IMG/VR virus record: IMGVR_UViG_3300042890_004365
Location: 1 to 64,000 of that record
Length of the DNA: 64,000 nucleotides
Reading direction: 5' to 3' (one strand)
DNA from: a virus
Shown: one piece after another, positions 17,091-26,562 of the stretch
How positions within the stretch are numbered: the first letter of the stretch is position 1
Layout: every line of letters starts with the position of its first letter
Program-made: the position numbers and the translations under genes
Notes under the pieces: generated by a model
What the model saw: only the letters and a program-made list of their open reading frames with translations
Told to the model about the DNA's origin: nothing
Database searches by the model: none

Positions 17091-19115
17091 TTATGCAAGT
17101 GCTAGTCCAGATTCCTTTGCTCTTCTTCTTACCAAAGCAGCATATACTTTACCACCACCAGTTGTCGGACCACTTGCAATACCCTTCGATATTAGAGAAG
17201 CATTATTATCTAAAACACCTTGTTTAACGGTTTTTGCATAAGATCTAGTTTTTACTGCTTTTGCAGTATAAATATAAGCACCACAATTATATGCCAAACT
17301 TAATACTGCCGCCTTTTGATTTTTATTTAACTTAGACCAAGGACCTGCACCGAATGCACTTATCATAATTTTCTCATATTGATTTTTTATCTGATAAGCT
17401 AAGGTATCAGTAGCTTCTTGTTTTGTAAATGTTGTAGAGGCAGTAACTTCTACAAGATTAGATCCCACTAATTTCTGTGAAGTACCAAAACCTCCTCTAT
17501 AATGATCTATATCCCACTTAGCTTTACTAAGGAATCCTTCCTCGGCTGCGATAAAATTTGCTGCAATCGCATACCAACTATCACCAGGTATATTTACTTT
17601 AATAGGGGTTACTGGATTAGAAGGTTCTTTTGTATCATCTTTACTATCTGGTGGGAGATCAGTTGATCTAGGTAATGCCTGAAGTTCTTCTTGTGTGAAT
17701 CCCTCTACTGCAAATTCATCTTGACCTGCAAATTCATCTTCAACATACTCGCTACCGTAAGTGTCTGTTCCATCATCATATAGTAAAGTCTCATCTTCTT
17801 GACCAATAATAAATAAATTACCAAAGTCAGCATTTGAAAATATATCTAATTGTTCTACATTAAAAGTAAACTCTTGTGTACCTATTGTACTTACTGTTGC
17901 ACCAGGTATTGAACTTTCAGAGGCACCTGTTATAGTACTCGCGGAAGAGCCTTCTATATTACTCGCGGAAGAACCTGTCGTGATATCACCTGGTGGTACT
18001 ACTGGAGGTCCATCTGGTTCTGTATATTTAAGATAAATTGTCAAACCATAAGTACCTTCTATTATATTTTGTAAAGCAATAATTGCATCAGTTGCAAGAT
18101 TATTTTTAGATGAAGTACTTTTACCACCATTAAATGTAATAGTCCCAGTATTATTTGGTACTACTACGTTAGTCTTAGGATTTGTCCATGGATTCGGTAA
18201 TCCATTTAATGTACTATTAGGAATTATATAATTACCTGCTTCAATAAAAACTATTTTACCTTGAATCTTCTTTTCAATATCACTTAATGGATTTATTACA
18301 CTCAGTGTATAATCAGTGTTTACACCAGATTGTGTTCCAGACTGTGTTCCAGAAGTTTGAGATGGGAAAAAACCGTCACCTGCTTCCAAAACTGCTTGAA
18401 AATATTTAGATTGTTCACCAGTACCTAGAGGAAAACCAAAACCACTATTATAATAATTTGGTAAAAATTCTTTAAAAGATTCGTCAAAATTTTCTGAATT
18501 GATTATACTGGAATAATCTTTATATTTTAGGTTTGATACAGATATTTTAGTATTAAATATAGTATAATATAGTGAACGCATGAGTACGTCAAACCAAGCT
18601 TTACCTCCTAAGTTTTTTAGTTTTTTGTATGATTCTAAATTGAGAAAGCCAGAACTTTTAATTTTTAATATATTGTATAAATCCTGGCGTGTTCCAAGAC
18701 CAGTCTCATATTGTTCTGCTAAGTATGACATAGTTGCATAAGTATATCCTTCGGTATATAAAGAAGTTGGAGTTATTAGATTATCATTTACATCAAGTTT
18801 TCTATCGACATATTCTTCTACAATCTCAGGATTTTCCTTATAATTAATATATTTAACACTATAGTTTTTAGGTCCACTTGCAGGATAAGACCAGTCAAAT
18901 AATTGACCCAATGTTGTTACATCAAATCCATCTATTGTGAAGTCCTCGGAAATGCCAAAAACTTTCATTTTAGGCATTTTCAATATAAAAGGATCTGTAA
19001 GTGCAATAGCAGTTTGTCTAGCAGCTAAGTAAGCATCTACATCACTTTGTGCTGTGGCTATCTTTACATCGACTTCAGTATTCCATGCATCAATAAATTC
19101 TTGTATCTTTGACAT
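17091..19115 (-). CDS. Baseplate protein with C-terminal GH24 (T4-type) lysozyme domain
   Basis: From about residue 512 the protein reads as a GH24 muramidase: catalytic Glu526 in AAEEGF, Asp535 in KWDIDHYRGGFGTS, then the helical part NQKAAVLSLAYNCG. The Thr of T4 lysozyme is replaced by the HYR-G-GFGTS form seen in some tail lysozymes. The first ~320 residues are paralogous to the start of the next gene's product (both begin MSKIQ and share GGKAWFD/GAQKWFD and a PNPWTNP/PHPFTNP segment). Thus a lysozyme has been joined to a copy of the hub protein's N-terminal module. It likely helps penetrate peptidoglycan during injection. Confidence 0.75.
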   Translation of the reverse strand: MSKIQEFIDAWNTEVDVKIATAQSDVDAYLAARQTAIALTDPFILKMPKMKVFGISEDFTIDGFDVTTLGQLFDWSYPASGPKNYSVKYINYKENPEIVEEYVDRKLDVNDNLITPTSLYTEGYTYATMSYLAEQYETGLGTRQDLYNILKIKSSGFLNLESYKKLKNLGGKAWFDVLMRSLYYTIFNTKISVSNLKYKDYSSIINSENFDESFKEFLPNYYNSGFGFPLGTGEQSKYFQAVLEAGDGFFPSQTSGTQSGTQSGVNTDYTLSVINPLSDIEKKIQGKIVFIEAGNYIIPNSTLNGLPNPWTNPKTNVVVPNNTGTITFNGGKSTSSKNNLATDAIIALQNIIEGTYGLTIYLKYTEPDGPPVVPPGDITTGSSASNIEGSSASTITGASESSIPGATVSTIGTQEFTFNVEQLDIFSNADFGNLFIIGQEDETLLYDDGTDTYGSEYVEDEFAGQDEFAVEGFTQEELQALPRSTDLPPDSKDDTKEPSNPVTPIKVNIPGDSWYAIAANFIAAEEGFLSKAKWDIDHYRGGFGTSQKLVGSNLVEVTASTTFTKQEATDTLAYQIKNQYEKIMISAFGAGPWSKLNKNQKAAVLSLAYNCGAYIYTAKAVKTRSYAKTVKQGVLDNNASLISKGIASGPTTGGGKVYAALVRRRAKESGLALA

Positions 19116-19121
19116 TATTCA

Positions 19122-22100
19122 TTAAATATTTTTTATAGTTGCTTTTACTTCTTTACCGTTTTCAGAAACTTCAGTAATTGTCAATTTAAACACTTTACCA
19201 GAATTATTCTGAACAAGGAATATTTGACCAACTTTATAAACACTATTTGGTGGTACTGCAGTTGATAATATAGGTTGTGTTTGACCCGGTACTACTGGGT
19301 TTTCATTATTCTGTGTATTTGTTTCTGCTTTAGCAGGTGTAGAGTTTGCATCCTTTTTCAATTCTTCATCTGTCTTACTAAGTTCTTTTCTAACCGCAGT
19401 AACTTTTTGAGTTAGATTACCTTGTGTCCAAGTATATGATATATCAATAATAACCCACTCACCTGTTAAACGTTTCTGAGAAATTTCATCATTATTAACA
19501 GAAGTTTTTATATTTATAAAGTTTAACTGTATCTTCATAAATTTATATAAATTGAAATTTGCATTAGGAAGTTCTAAATCAACAGAAATTCTAGCCATAT
19601 TATCAAAATTTACTTTATTTTGTGTTTCTGAATAGTAGTATTGTTTGTGTACATTATCGGTATCCATTTTACCAGAGTATCTTGTACGATAGTTATCTTT
19701 TTGATCATCAGATGGAGCACCTTTTAATATAATACTTTTTGATCCATCTGATGTCTGTGAGTCAACATCAAATACTAAAAATTGTTTTTTTATACTATCA
19801 TAAACTTTCGATACGGTAAATTGACCACTATTAAGAGAAGTTTGTGTTGAATTATTATTTACTCTATACTTATTGAAAAAGAATACACTACTATTTTGAC
19901 TTAAATCGTTACTTAGTTGTAATTGAGAAACCTTTTCACTTTCTTCTTTTTTATTTAAGTGATTTAAACCTCTTGAATCTATACCAACATCTTTAGATAT
20001 ATCTCTAATCCATTCTTTTTCAATATCTACATAATTAAAACAATAATAGAAGTCAATGTAGCCAATTAAAAATGTTTTATCCGAAATATATGAGTGTGAA
20101 ATAATATCGTTAATAAATGTTCTAAATAATTTACCATTATTTACCCAGGTCATACTATCAGAAGTATTTGTAATATTAGAATTAAATCCTATTCCCAACT
20201 CCTTACACATTTTTTGTAATGTCTCAAATGAAGTTCCTTTATAACTCTGAAATCTTATTTTATAAAAATCTTGAAGGTCTAGTGTACCAACTATTGTATA
20301 AGTTTTACTTTTATTTTCTTGGAAATTCTTTAATTTAAACTTTAGATGTATTGATTTTATATTCTTTGAACCAGAATTTAAAAATATTTCAAATTTACTA
20401 TCATCAAGTGGAAATCCATCTTTTTTCATAACTCCCATTGAGTCAATAAAAACAATAGATACCATAGGTACTAGATCTTCATAATATAAATTCAGTGAGT
20501 TTATATATCGTTGATCTATCTGAACACCAGAATACCAGAAAAATGGAGTAAATCCAAGAGCACCTGCTACTTCTACATTATCTCTATTATTTTGCAAAGC
20601 ATCAAATTCAATCGGTTTTAGTTTAATTGTTGGTTTATCTATTTGTGCAATTATTGGTCGGGTTCCTTGTACATCTTTTGATTCTTGTTCACCACCTCTT
20701 GACTTATCTTGAGCAATAACATCATCTTCTGGTAAAACTTTTATTGTTACCTCAGATGTTTCTATAAGATTTGAATCTGGTATTACCAAAATAACGTAAT
20801 CTCCAGGTGCATCAAATTGAATACCTGCAAAATTTACAATACCATCTTTAACTGTTTGTTCTACCTCACCTATTAGTTCACCAGGACCACTTTTCTTTTG
20901 TAGCTTAATCTTTATACCAGTAGCATCAAAAGTACTTTGAGTGAAACCTGATTGAGTTGAACTTAGAGGTGACGAGGATTGAGTACCAGATTGAGTACCA
21001 GATTGAGTACCAGATTCAGGTCCTGAAACAGGAGTAGGAGCATCAGGATTTTTTGTATATTGTAACTTTATTTCTACTCCGTAGTAATAATCTATCATAC
21101 TTTGTAGACTTGCAATTGACTGGTCTGCCAATACTGTTTCATAAGTATCTGGATAAGATGATATACTTAAATTTGCAGTTGTATAGGTCAACCCGGAAGC
21201 ATTGACCCCAACTTCGGCACCTTCTGGTGAAAAAAAAGAAGTTACTTCTGTGCCAGTTCTTGGGTTAGTAAATGGGTGTGGTAAGCCAATCAATCTAGAC
21301 TTGGCACTAACTTGTGGACCTAAAGTTTTGAATGAAATTGAACCTTCGATTTTTCTATCATTATCACTTTTAGGATCTTTTACGGTGATTTTATAGTCAC
21401 CTATCTCAAGAGCTGATTGTGTCGCAGCTTGTGGTGCAACAGGTGTCACAGATTGCGTTCCTGATTGTGTTCCTGATTGTGTTCCTGATTGTGTTCCTGA
21501 TTGTGTAGCCGATACTGGTGGAGGTAGCTTATAGTTATCACCAGCTTCTATAAAAGCCTCATAAAGAATTGGAAGTGTAGTAATCCAACTTGTTGAAACA
21601 TCTGCAATATCACCATAATTATATTTGAATTCTGAAATAAGTTGACTATAATCATCAGAAAATTCATCAGAATTTTTATAATCTAATGTTGATGTTTTTT
21701 CATCTTTTAAAAATTTAAGTGCAGATGACATGAATGCATCAAACCATTTTTGAGCACCATATTTTCTAAGATTATTAATAAATTTTACTTGATTTGAAGC
21801 ACCATATGTTTTTTTAAGAATTTCTTCCAGTGGTTTTGCACCAGTATCTTGATCCCTAAGCTCTGCAATAACATCACCGAGGCTAGTAGGATTATTTCCA
21901 TCAGGAAACCATCTTTCACCACCTTCTGGATTATGATAGATATACTTAAATAGATCTCCAACTGTACTTATAGCGGGATCTCTACGATAAACACCATCAC
22001 TATCTGGTTCTTTCTTATAAGGCCAATCACAAATTTTACCATAGGTTATTGCAATAGCAGACGCTCTTGCAGTTTTATATTCAGCTACTTTACCAGTATA

Positions 22101-22163
22101 AAAGTTAAGTTTTGCTAAAGTGAGAGTCTCAAAATTATCAATAAAAATTTGTATTTTTGACAT
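19122..22163 (-). CDS. Baseplate hub protein, gp27-like
   Basis: The C-terminal half (from about residue 530) has the features of hub proteins of the gp27/VgrG/gene D type: VPMVSIVFIDSMG, then SFETLQKMCKELGIGF with MTWVN after it, and a final WVIIDISYTWTQGNLTQKVTAV strand block (shown here in parts). The N-terminal ~330 residues are shared with the lysozyme protein at 17091. Between them lie SGTQ repeats and an acidic linker. At 1013 residues it is much larger than T4 gp27. The gene is first in the operon and has a TTTATATATAA motif upstream. Confidence 0.65.
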   Translation of the reverse strand: MSKIQIFIDNFETLTLAKLNFYTGKVAEYKTARASAIAITYGKICDWPYKKEPDSDGVYRRDPAISTVGDLFKYIYHNPEGGERWFPDGNNPTSLGDVIAELRDQDTGAKPLEEILKKTYGASNQVKFINNLRKYGAQKWFDAFMSSALKFLKDEKTSTLDYKNSDEFSDDYSQLISEFKYNYGDIADVSTSWITTLPILYEAFIEAGDNYKLPPPVSATQSGTQSGTQSGTQSGTQSVTPVAPQAATQSALEIGDYKITVKDPKSDNDRKIEGSISFKTLGPQVSAKSRLIGLPHPFTNPRTGTEVTSFFSPEGAEVGVNASGLTYTTANLSISSYPDTYETVLADQSIASLQSMIDYYYGVEIKLQYTKNPDAPTPVSGPESGTQSGTQSGTQSSSPLSSTQSGFTQSTFDATGIKIKLQKKSGPGELIGEVEQTVKDGIVNFAGIQFDAPGDYVILVIPDSNLIETSEVTIKVLPEDDVIAQDKSRGGEQESKDVQGTRPIIAQIDKPTIKLKPIEFDALQNNRDNVEVAGALGFTPFFWYSGVQIDQRYINSLNLYYEDLVPMVSIVFIDSMGVMKKDGFPLDDSKFEIFLNSGSKNIKSIHLKFKLKNFQENKSKTYTIVGTLDLQDFYKIRFQSYKGTSFETLQKMCKELGIGFNSNITNTSDSMTWVNNGKLFRTFINDIISHSYISDKTFLIGYIDFYYCFNYVDIEKEWIRDISKDVGIDSRGLNHLNKKEESEKVSQLQLSNDLSQNSSVFFFNKYRVNNNSTQTSLNSGQFTVSKVYDSIKKQFLVFDVDSQTSDGSKSIILKGAPSDDQKDNYRTRYSGKMDTDNVHKQYYYSETQNKVNFDNMARISVDLELPNANFNLYKFMKIQLNFINIKTSVNNDEISQKRLTGEWVIIDISYTWTQGNLTQKVTAVRKELSKTDEELKKDANSTPAKAETNTQNNENPVVPGQTQPILSTAVPPNSVYKVGQIFLVQNNSGKVFKLTITEVSENGKEVKATIKNI
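21451..21506 (-). repeat. 12-base tandem repeat encoding SGTQ
   Basis: About four and a half copies of a TCAGGAACACAA-type unit (plus-strand GATTGTGTTCCT) encode SGTQ repeats in the hub protein. Shorter runs of the same peptide occur near 20977-21018 and 18325-18350. Confidence 0.85.
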
Positions 22164-22206
22164 TAAATATAATAAATTTTATCTATTATATATAAAGATA
22201 GTGTCG

Positions 22207-23820
22207 TTACAAATTAATTTTTATTATCTTATATGGGTATTTTCTTTTATTATAAAACCCCTCTCTTTCTTTAAAATGTCTATAAAGTATATTAGACATA
22301 TCAGTAGGATTAAATATATCAACTAAATCAAAGATATTTACTTTATCCTTATCAGTGTGCAAACGAAGTCCACGGCCAATACTTTGGATAATAATCTGCT
22401 CTGATTTGAATGAGTCTGTAAATATAACATTGAAAATAGCATTTATACTTACACCAGTAGAAAGTGTTCCAAAAGAAGCTACAAGTACTTTAACCTTATC
22501 AGAAGTTACTTCCATCAATTTTTTAATCTCTTCTCTTTTCTTACCACTTATCTCACCATCAATATAATAGAATTCTTTATCGGGTAACTCATCTTTTAAT
22601 TTCTGAAATATTCTTTGGCCATTTTCAATAGTATGAAATAATAATAAAGTATTATTAGTACACTTTTCAACAATCTTTCTAATAAAAACTAATCTTTTTT
22701 CAGATTGATGAGCATAAGCTTTCTCTAAATCGAATGCTGCTTTACCATCACCACTCTTTCTTATCAATTTCAATCTTTCATGAAATTCTAAATCATTATG
22801 GTTCATTATAACTGCTTTTATTTCCATTGGAGTAATAATACCCTTCTTCTTTAATTCATCTGCGGAAACCTCTGTTATTTTAGGTCCTAGCACTGCCTGT
22901 ATATTAAGTATTTCACAAGTATCATCTGTCGGAAAAGTACCGGATACTCCAAATCGACAATAAGCATGTGTAAATGTACTTTCTAAAATAGATGAAATTG
23001 TTTTTGCTTTGGCACCGTGAGCTTCATCGGTCGCAATTGTATGAAATTGTTGAAAGAATTTTTTAGGCCACTTCTCTAAAGATTGATAAGTGCCAATATA
23101 AACATTAGGATTTTCTGTACCAGAAAACTTTCTTGGTCTATCAGACATTACTTCTTCTACTCTAACAGTACAAGGTATGTGTCCGTTATTTAGATCTTCA
23201 AATTTTTCAATTTTACTTTCTCTCATTTCAAGAAGGTTATTCAAGCCATAGTTATACTCTATAATATTATCATAAAACTGAGTAACTAAAGTAATTGAGG
23301 GAACGATTATTAGAAATTTTGCATCAGGATCAGTATGTTTTAAAGTGTAAAACATAACTATTGATATAATTAAGGATTTACCACCTGAAGTTGCAACCTC
23401 AGCCATACAAAATCTATTCTTTAAAATTTTATAAGCAGCTTCAATTTGATGGTCGTATGGCATAAAAGGAACTATTTCACCATCTTTCTTCATTTTATGA
23501 GTTTTGAAGAAGTCTTTACAGAAGTCTTGAACTTTTTCTAAAGTAACATCTCTGTTGATTGGAAAATCTTCTTTATTTTCAACTATAAAAGGAGCATCAA
23601 TTTCTTTACAACCTCGCATAGCTTCTTTCCACAAACCTAAGTTTATTTTACCATCTCTAAAGTAAGATTTTTTACCATCCCATACTCCCATTTTCACCGC
23701 GGGTTGGTATCTCCAACCTTTGACATGACGAGTTAACCACAGTGATAACTGATGATATTCAACTCTACTTGCTTCTGTGACTACTAACTCTTCTTTATCT
23801 TTATCATATCTAAGTTTCAT
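22207..23820 (-). CDS. uvsW: UvsW-type DNA helicase
   Basis: The protein is a superfamily 2 helicase: Walker A ATSGGKS at residues 143-149, DEAH at 265-268, SGTFPTDD (motif III) and QSIGRGLRLH (motif VI) near residue 482. The N-terminal ~110 residues and overall length (537 versus about 500) fit T4 UvsW, which remodels replication and recombination intermediates and controls the switch from origin- to recombination-dependent replication. It sits downstream of an exact TTTAATATATA motif and upstream of the hub operon. Confidence 0.85.
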   Translation of the reverse strand: MKLRYDKDKEELVVTEASRVEYHQLSLWLTRHVKGWRYQPAVKMGVWDGKKSYFRDGKINLGLWKEAMRGCKEIDAPFIVENKEDFPINRDVTLEKVQDFCKDFFKTHKMKKDGEIVPFMPYDHQIEAAYKILKNRFCMAEVATSGGKSLIISIVMFYTLKHTDPDAKFLIIVPSITLVTQFYDNIIEYNYGLNNLLEMRESKIEKFEDLNNGHIPCTVRVEEVMSDRPRKFSGTENPNVYIGTYQSLEKWPKKFFQQFHTIATDEAHGAKAKTISSILESTFTHAYCRFGVSGTFPTDDTCEILNIQAVLGPKITEVSADELKKKGIITPMEIKAVIMNHNDLEFHERLKLIRKSGDGKAAFDLEKAYAHQSEKRLVFIRKIVEKCTNNTLLLFHTIENGQRIFQKLKDELPDKEFYYIDGEISGKKREEIKKLMEVTSDKVKVLVASFGTLSTGVSINAIFNVIFTDSFKSEQIIIQSIGRGLRLHTDKDKVNIFDLVDIFNPTDMSNILYRHFKEREGFYNKRKYPYKIIKINL

Positions 23821-23828
23821 CTCATTAT

Positions 23829-23839
23829 TATATATTAAA
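23829..23839 (-). promoter_or_regulatory. TTTAATATATA promoter-like motif
   Basis: Exact minus-strand copy, 8 bases upstream of the uvsW start. Confidence 0.5.
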
Positions 23840-23943
23840 ACCTTGTATTTGTTTAGTTTATGAAGTATTTGTCGTTTTTTTGGGGTTTTTTACAAAGGGG
23901 GAAGAGTAAATTGAATATATAATAAAAAAATAAATTAAATATT

Positions 23944-24267
23944 ATGGGATTATTCAAATTCTTAAAAGGAATTTTTGGAGCAAAAGAGACAGAAACTTGT
24001 CCAACTCCAGAAGTAAAAGTACCAGTTGTAAAAGCTGAGGAAATTAAAAAAGAAGTGGTAAAAGAAGTTAAACAAGAAGTACCAGTTGTAAAAGCTGAGG
24101 AAACTAAAGTAACTGCTAAAGAGATTAAAGCAAAAAGAACACCTGCTATTAAGAAAACTGAAGTTAAAGCAGAAGAGGTTTCAACAGAGGTTGTTGCTGA
24201 GAAGAAAGCTAAACCACGTAGAAGAAGAAAGCCAAAAGCTAAACCAGAAAACGGGGATCAAGCATAA
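23944..24267 (+). CDS. Small Lys/Glu-rich basic protein with repeats
   Basis: The 107-residue product has a short hydrophobic start (MGLFKFLKGIFG), then two copies of VPVVKAEE in a charged Lys/Glu region, ending in a strongly basic tail (KAKPRRRRKPKAK). The two repeats are encoded by nearly identical DNA about 60 bases apart. It resembles histone-like or DNA-condensing tails, but no family is recognised. It is monocistronic, with a GAATATATAAT-type motif before it and a strong terminator after it. Confidence 0.6.
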   Translation: MGLFKFLKGIFGAKETETCPTPEVKVPVVKAEEIKKEVVKEVKQEVPVVKAEETKVTAKEIKAKRTPAIKKTEVKAEEVSTEVVAEKKAKPRRRRKPKAKPENGDQA

Positions 24268-24270
24268 TAA

Positions 24271-24298
24271 AAAAACCACTCAAATGAGTGGTTTTTTT
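24271..24298. terminator. Bidirectional intrinsic terminator
   Basis: ACCACTCA/TGAGTGGT hairpin with flanking A and T runs between convergent genes. Confidence 0.85.
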
Positions 24299-24300
24299 AT

Positions 24301-24759
24301 TTAGAAAACTGGTTTATCATTTAATAAATCATCTATTTTCTTTTCACGTTTAATTGCTTTTAAACGTAAATCATCTTCATACTTATATAACCTTATATTA
24401 TATCGAAAACTATTAGGATCATACGTTAAATTATAAAATCCAATAACTTCAGAGTCCTTTAAATAACCAATAACAATTTGTGCCAAGTCATCTAGTGTAG
24501 AGCTTTGTGATGTTGATACATTATATGTAAGTAATTCTAATTGATTATTTATATTTTTATTAAATGTACCAGTAGGTGCATTTAAAATCATAGTTGTTTT
24601 ATCTACAATTTTTTCAAAAAAATTTATCAAATCAGAATCACTAATTTCATTTTTTGGAAATAAAGTATTACTCACACTAAATAAATTAAACTTATGTTTA
24701 ACATCAACCACTAACTTCTGAACTTTTTCATCATCCGATAAAAATGTTATATCTTCCAT
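24301..24759 (-). CDS. Hypothetical protein
   Basis: The 152-residue product is not recognised. It is acidic and helical at the N terminus with a beta-rich middle, and ends KREKKIDDLLNDKPVF. A very similar C-terminal motif (KRDKRIDDLFNDI) ends the unrelated product of 30609-30815, suggesting a short shared interaction peptide. The gene lies 5 bases downstream of clpP on the same strand, so they are probably cotranscribed; a link to ClpP function is only positional. Confidence 0.55.
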   Translation of the reverse strand: MEDITFLSDDEKVQKLVVDVKHKFNLFSVSNTLFPKNEISDSDLINFFEKIVDKTTMILNAPTGTFNKNINNQLELLTYNVSTSQSSTLDDLAQIVIGYLKDSEVIGFYNLTYDPNSFRYNIRLYKYEDDLRLKAIKREKKIDDLLNDKPVF

Positions 24760-24764
24760 TCATA

Positions 24765-25424
24765 TTATTTTCTTTTTAATATTATCTCATCGATAATTCC
24801 ATACTTTTTTGCATCAGGTGCAGTCATCCAATAATCTCTATCACCATCTTTCGCAACTTTATCAAAAGCTTGTCCAGATTTATCAGAAATTATTTCATAA
24901 AGTTCTTTTTTCAAAGAGTTTACCTCTTTTACTTCAATCTCTAAATCTGATGCTTGTTGATATCCAGCATAGGATAATGGTTGGTGTATCATTGTTCTAC
25001 TTCTTTTAAGAGCCATTCTCTTACCTTTTGTACCAGAACATAGAATTACTGCAGCCATTGATGCAGCAAGCCCCGTATTGATTGTAACAATGTCTGGTTT
25101 AACAAAGTCCATTACATCAAGTAAACCTAATCCGGTATAAACTGAACCACCTGGTGAATCAATATAAATTGATATGTCATCATCACTTTCGGATTCTAAA
25201 TAAAGAAGTTGTGCTTTGATTATGTTTGTAACATACTCATCAACTTCAGTAGATAAAAAGATAATCCTATCATCTAATAACTTTGAGAAAACATCAACAG
25301 ACATACCATTATCCTCTAATAACATAGGAGTGCTGTTTTTTCTTTGTAAATGTTTAAAGTAATTGTCTTGAAAGGTACTTGAAATAGATTGACTTCGTAG
25401 AAATTTTTGTAAGTCGTTTTTCAT
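24765..25424 (-). CDS. clpP: ATP-dependent Clp protease proteolytic subunit (ClpP)
   Basis: This is a full-length ClpP (219 residues) with the catalytic triad in place: Ser122 in GLAASMAA, His147 in MIHQP and Asp193 in KDGDRDYW. SPGGSVYTGLG and the ending DAKKYGIIDEII are also conserved. The N terminus is longer than in E. coli and the sequence (DRIIFL, ELYEIIS, DRDYWMTAPDAKKYG) reads like Bacteroidota ClpP, so it was probably taken from a host. It forms barrel-shaped peptidases that need ClpX or ClpA partners, presumably the host's. With the tmRNA at 53158 it could act on tagged proteins; other known phage roles include head maturation proteases, but a dedicated prohead protease is already present here. 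Confidence 0.93.
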   Translation of the reverse strand: MKNDLQKFLRSQSISSTFQDNYFKHLQRKNSTPMLLEDNGMSVDVFSKLLDDRIIFLSTEVDEYVTNIIKAQLLYLESESDDDISIYIDSPGGSVYTGLGLLDVMDFVKPDIVTINTGLAASMAAVILCSGTKGKRMALKRSRTMIHQPLSYAGYQQASDLEIEVKEVNSLKKELYEIISDKSGQAFDKVAKDGDRDYWMTAPDAKKYGIIDEIILKRK

Positions 25425-25468
25425 TTATGGGTATTATTTTTTGTTTTTATTATAAAATAAAGTAAAAG

Positions 25469-25479
25469 TTTAATATATA
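25469..25479 (+). promoter_or_regulatory. TTTAATATATA promoter-like motif
   Basis: Exact copy ending 5 bases before the ATG at 25485. Confidence 0.55.
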
Positions 25480-25484
25480 CTGAT

Positions 25485-26135
25485 ATGAAGTATTTAAAGA
25501 TTTTTGAGACATTTAAGAATAATGACACATTATATGTGTTCGATTTTGACGATACTCTTGTGAATACACCAGAGTTTGAAGAATTTGTTATTGAATACTT
25601 AACAGAAGATGTTTCTATAAAAGAAATAGTAGATAAATCAACTGCAAGTATTGGAGTAAATAAGTCAGACTTAAAATGGCAAGATGGTAGAATTTATGTA
25701 GAAGATCCAAATGAGAACATTGAAGTAAAAGGAAACTGGGTTAGAAAAGGTAAAAGGATTTATCTTATGGCACCAGATATATTTGGTATGACTGATTTAA
25801 GTTTACCAACTGAAGTATTAGAATTGGCAGAATTTTATAATTCAATTGAGAATAAATGTATAGTAACTGCTCGTTCAGAAAAGATTAGAGATAAAATTGA
25901 AAAAGTTATGAAAGAGTTAGGATTAGAATATCCTAAATATGGACTTCATATGTATCCTTATGAAAATCACTATAATGCAGGTGGTTGGAAAGGTGAAAAG
26001 ATTGTTGAACTAGTTAAGCAAACTGGATTTGATAAGGTTATATTTTACGATGATAATATAAAGTATTTAAAAGGTGCTACTAAGGTAATTAAAGAGAAGT
26101 TACCTAACTTAGACTATAAGTATGTAAAAGTGTAA
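25485..26135 (+). CDS. HAD-superfamily phosphatase, tagged
   Basis: The N terminus is MKYLKIFETFKNN, a capsid-targeting-like element with IFE as possible cleavage site. It is followed at once by LYVFDFDDTLVNTP, the HAD motif I with nucleophile Asp, and later CIVTARS (motif II) and VIFYDDN (motif IV). The size (216 residues) fits a small HAD phosphatase such as phage polynucleotide phosphatases or 5'-nucleotidases; the substrate is unknown. Single-gene unit with its own promoter-like motif. Confidence 0.7.
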   Translation: MKYLKIFETFKNNDTLYVFDFDDTLVNTPEFEEFVIEYLTEDVSIKEIVDKSTASIGVNKSDLKWQDGRIYVEDPNENIEVKGNWVRKGKRIYLMAPDIFGMTDLSLPTEVLELAEFYNSIENKCIVTARSEKIRDKIEKVMKELGLEYPKYGLHMYPYENHYNAGGWKGEKIVELVKQTGFDKVIFYDDNIKYLKGATKVIKEKLPNLDYKYVKV

Positions 26136-26151
26136 AAAAGACGTTTAATAA

Positions 26152-26162
26152 TTTAATATATA
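26152..26162 (+). promoter_or_regulatory. TTTAATATATA promoter-like motif
   Basis: Exact copy 21 bases upstream of the ATG at 26184. Confidence 0.55.
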
Positions 26163-26183
26163 ATAAAAAAATAATAAACATAT

Positions 26184-26492
26184 ATGAAAACTAAAGTTGA
26201 AGTACTTGGATATGAAATCGAAATTGAAGAAGTTGATGGTGTTGTAACTGTTAAAGCTGAATTAGATGGTGAAACAGTTGAAGAATTCACTCTTGAAGCA
26301 CCTGAAGAAGGGCAAGGTCAAGATGAAGAATCAGATGACGACGTTAAAGGATTTAAAGATTTTGATGGTCAAGAAGAAGAAGATTTCGGAGACGAAGAAT
26401 CAGAAGGTCAAGATGACGATGATGACGATGACGATGATGACGATGATGAAAAGGCACTAGAATCTTTTCAGTCTTTTTTCAATAAGAGATAA
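26184..26492 (+). CDS. Highly acidic small protein, prohead-core candidate
   Basis: The 102-residue product has a short beta-rich start and then a very acidic tail including a run of twelve Asp, ending ALESFQSFFNKR. Its charge and size recall T4 gp67, an acidic component of the prohead core, but acidic tails also occur in DNA-mimic and other proteins. No catalytic motif. It has its own promoter-like motif and terminator. Confidence 0.6.
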   Translation: MKTKVEVLGYEIEIEEVDGVVTVKAELDGETVEEFTLEAPEEGQGQDEESDDDVKGFKDFDGQEEEDFGDEESEGQDDDDDDDDDDDDEKALESFQSFFNKR

Positions 26493-26496
26493 TAAG

Positions 26497-26522
26497 AAAG
26501 AGGATTTAGTCCTCTTTTTTTA
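26497..26522 (+). terminator. Intrinsic terminator
   Basis: AAAGAGGA/TCCTCTTT hairpin followed by a T run, just after the acidic protein gene. Confidence 0.8.
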
Positions 26523-26531
26523 TAAATGAAA

Positions 26532-26542
26532 TTTAATATATA
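26532..26542 (+). promoter_or_regulatory. TTTAATATATA promoter-like motif
   Basis: Exact copy 20 bases upstream of the ATG at 26563. Confidence 0.55.
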
Positions 26543-26562
26543 ATAAAAAATATTATAATACT

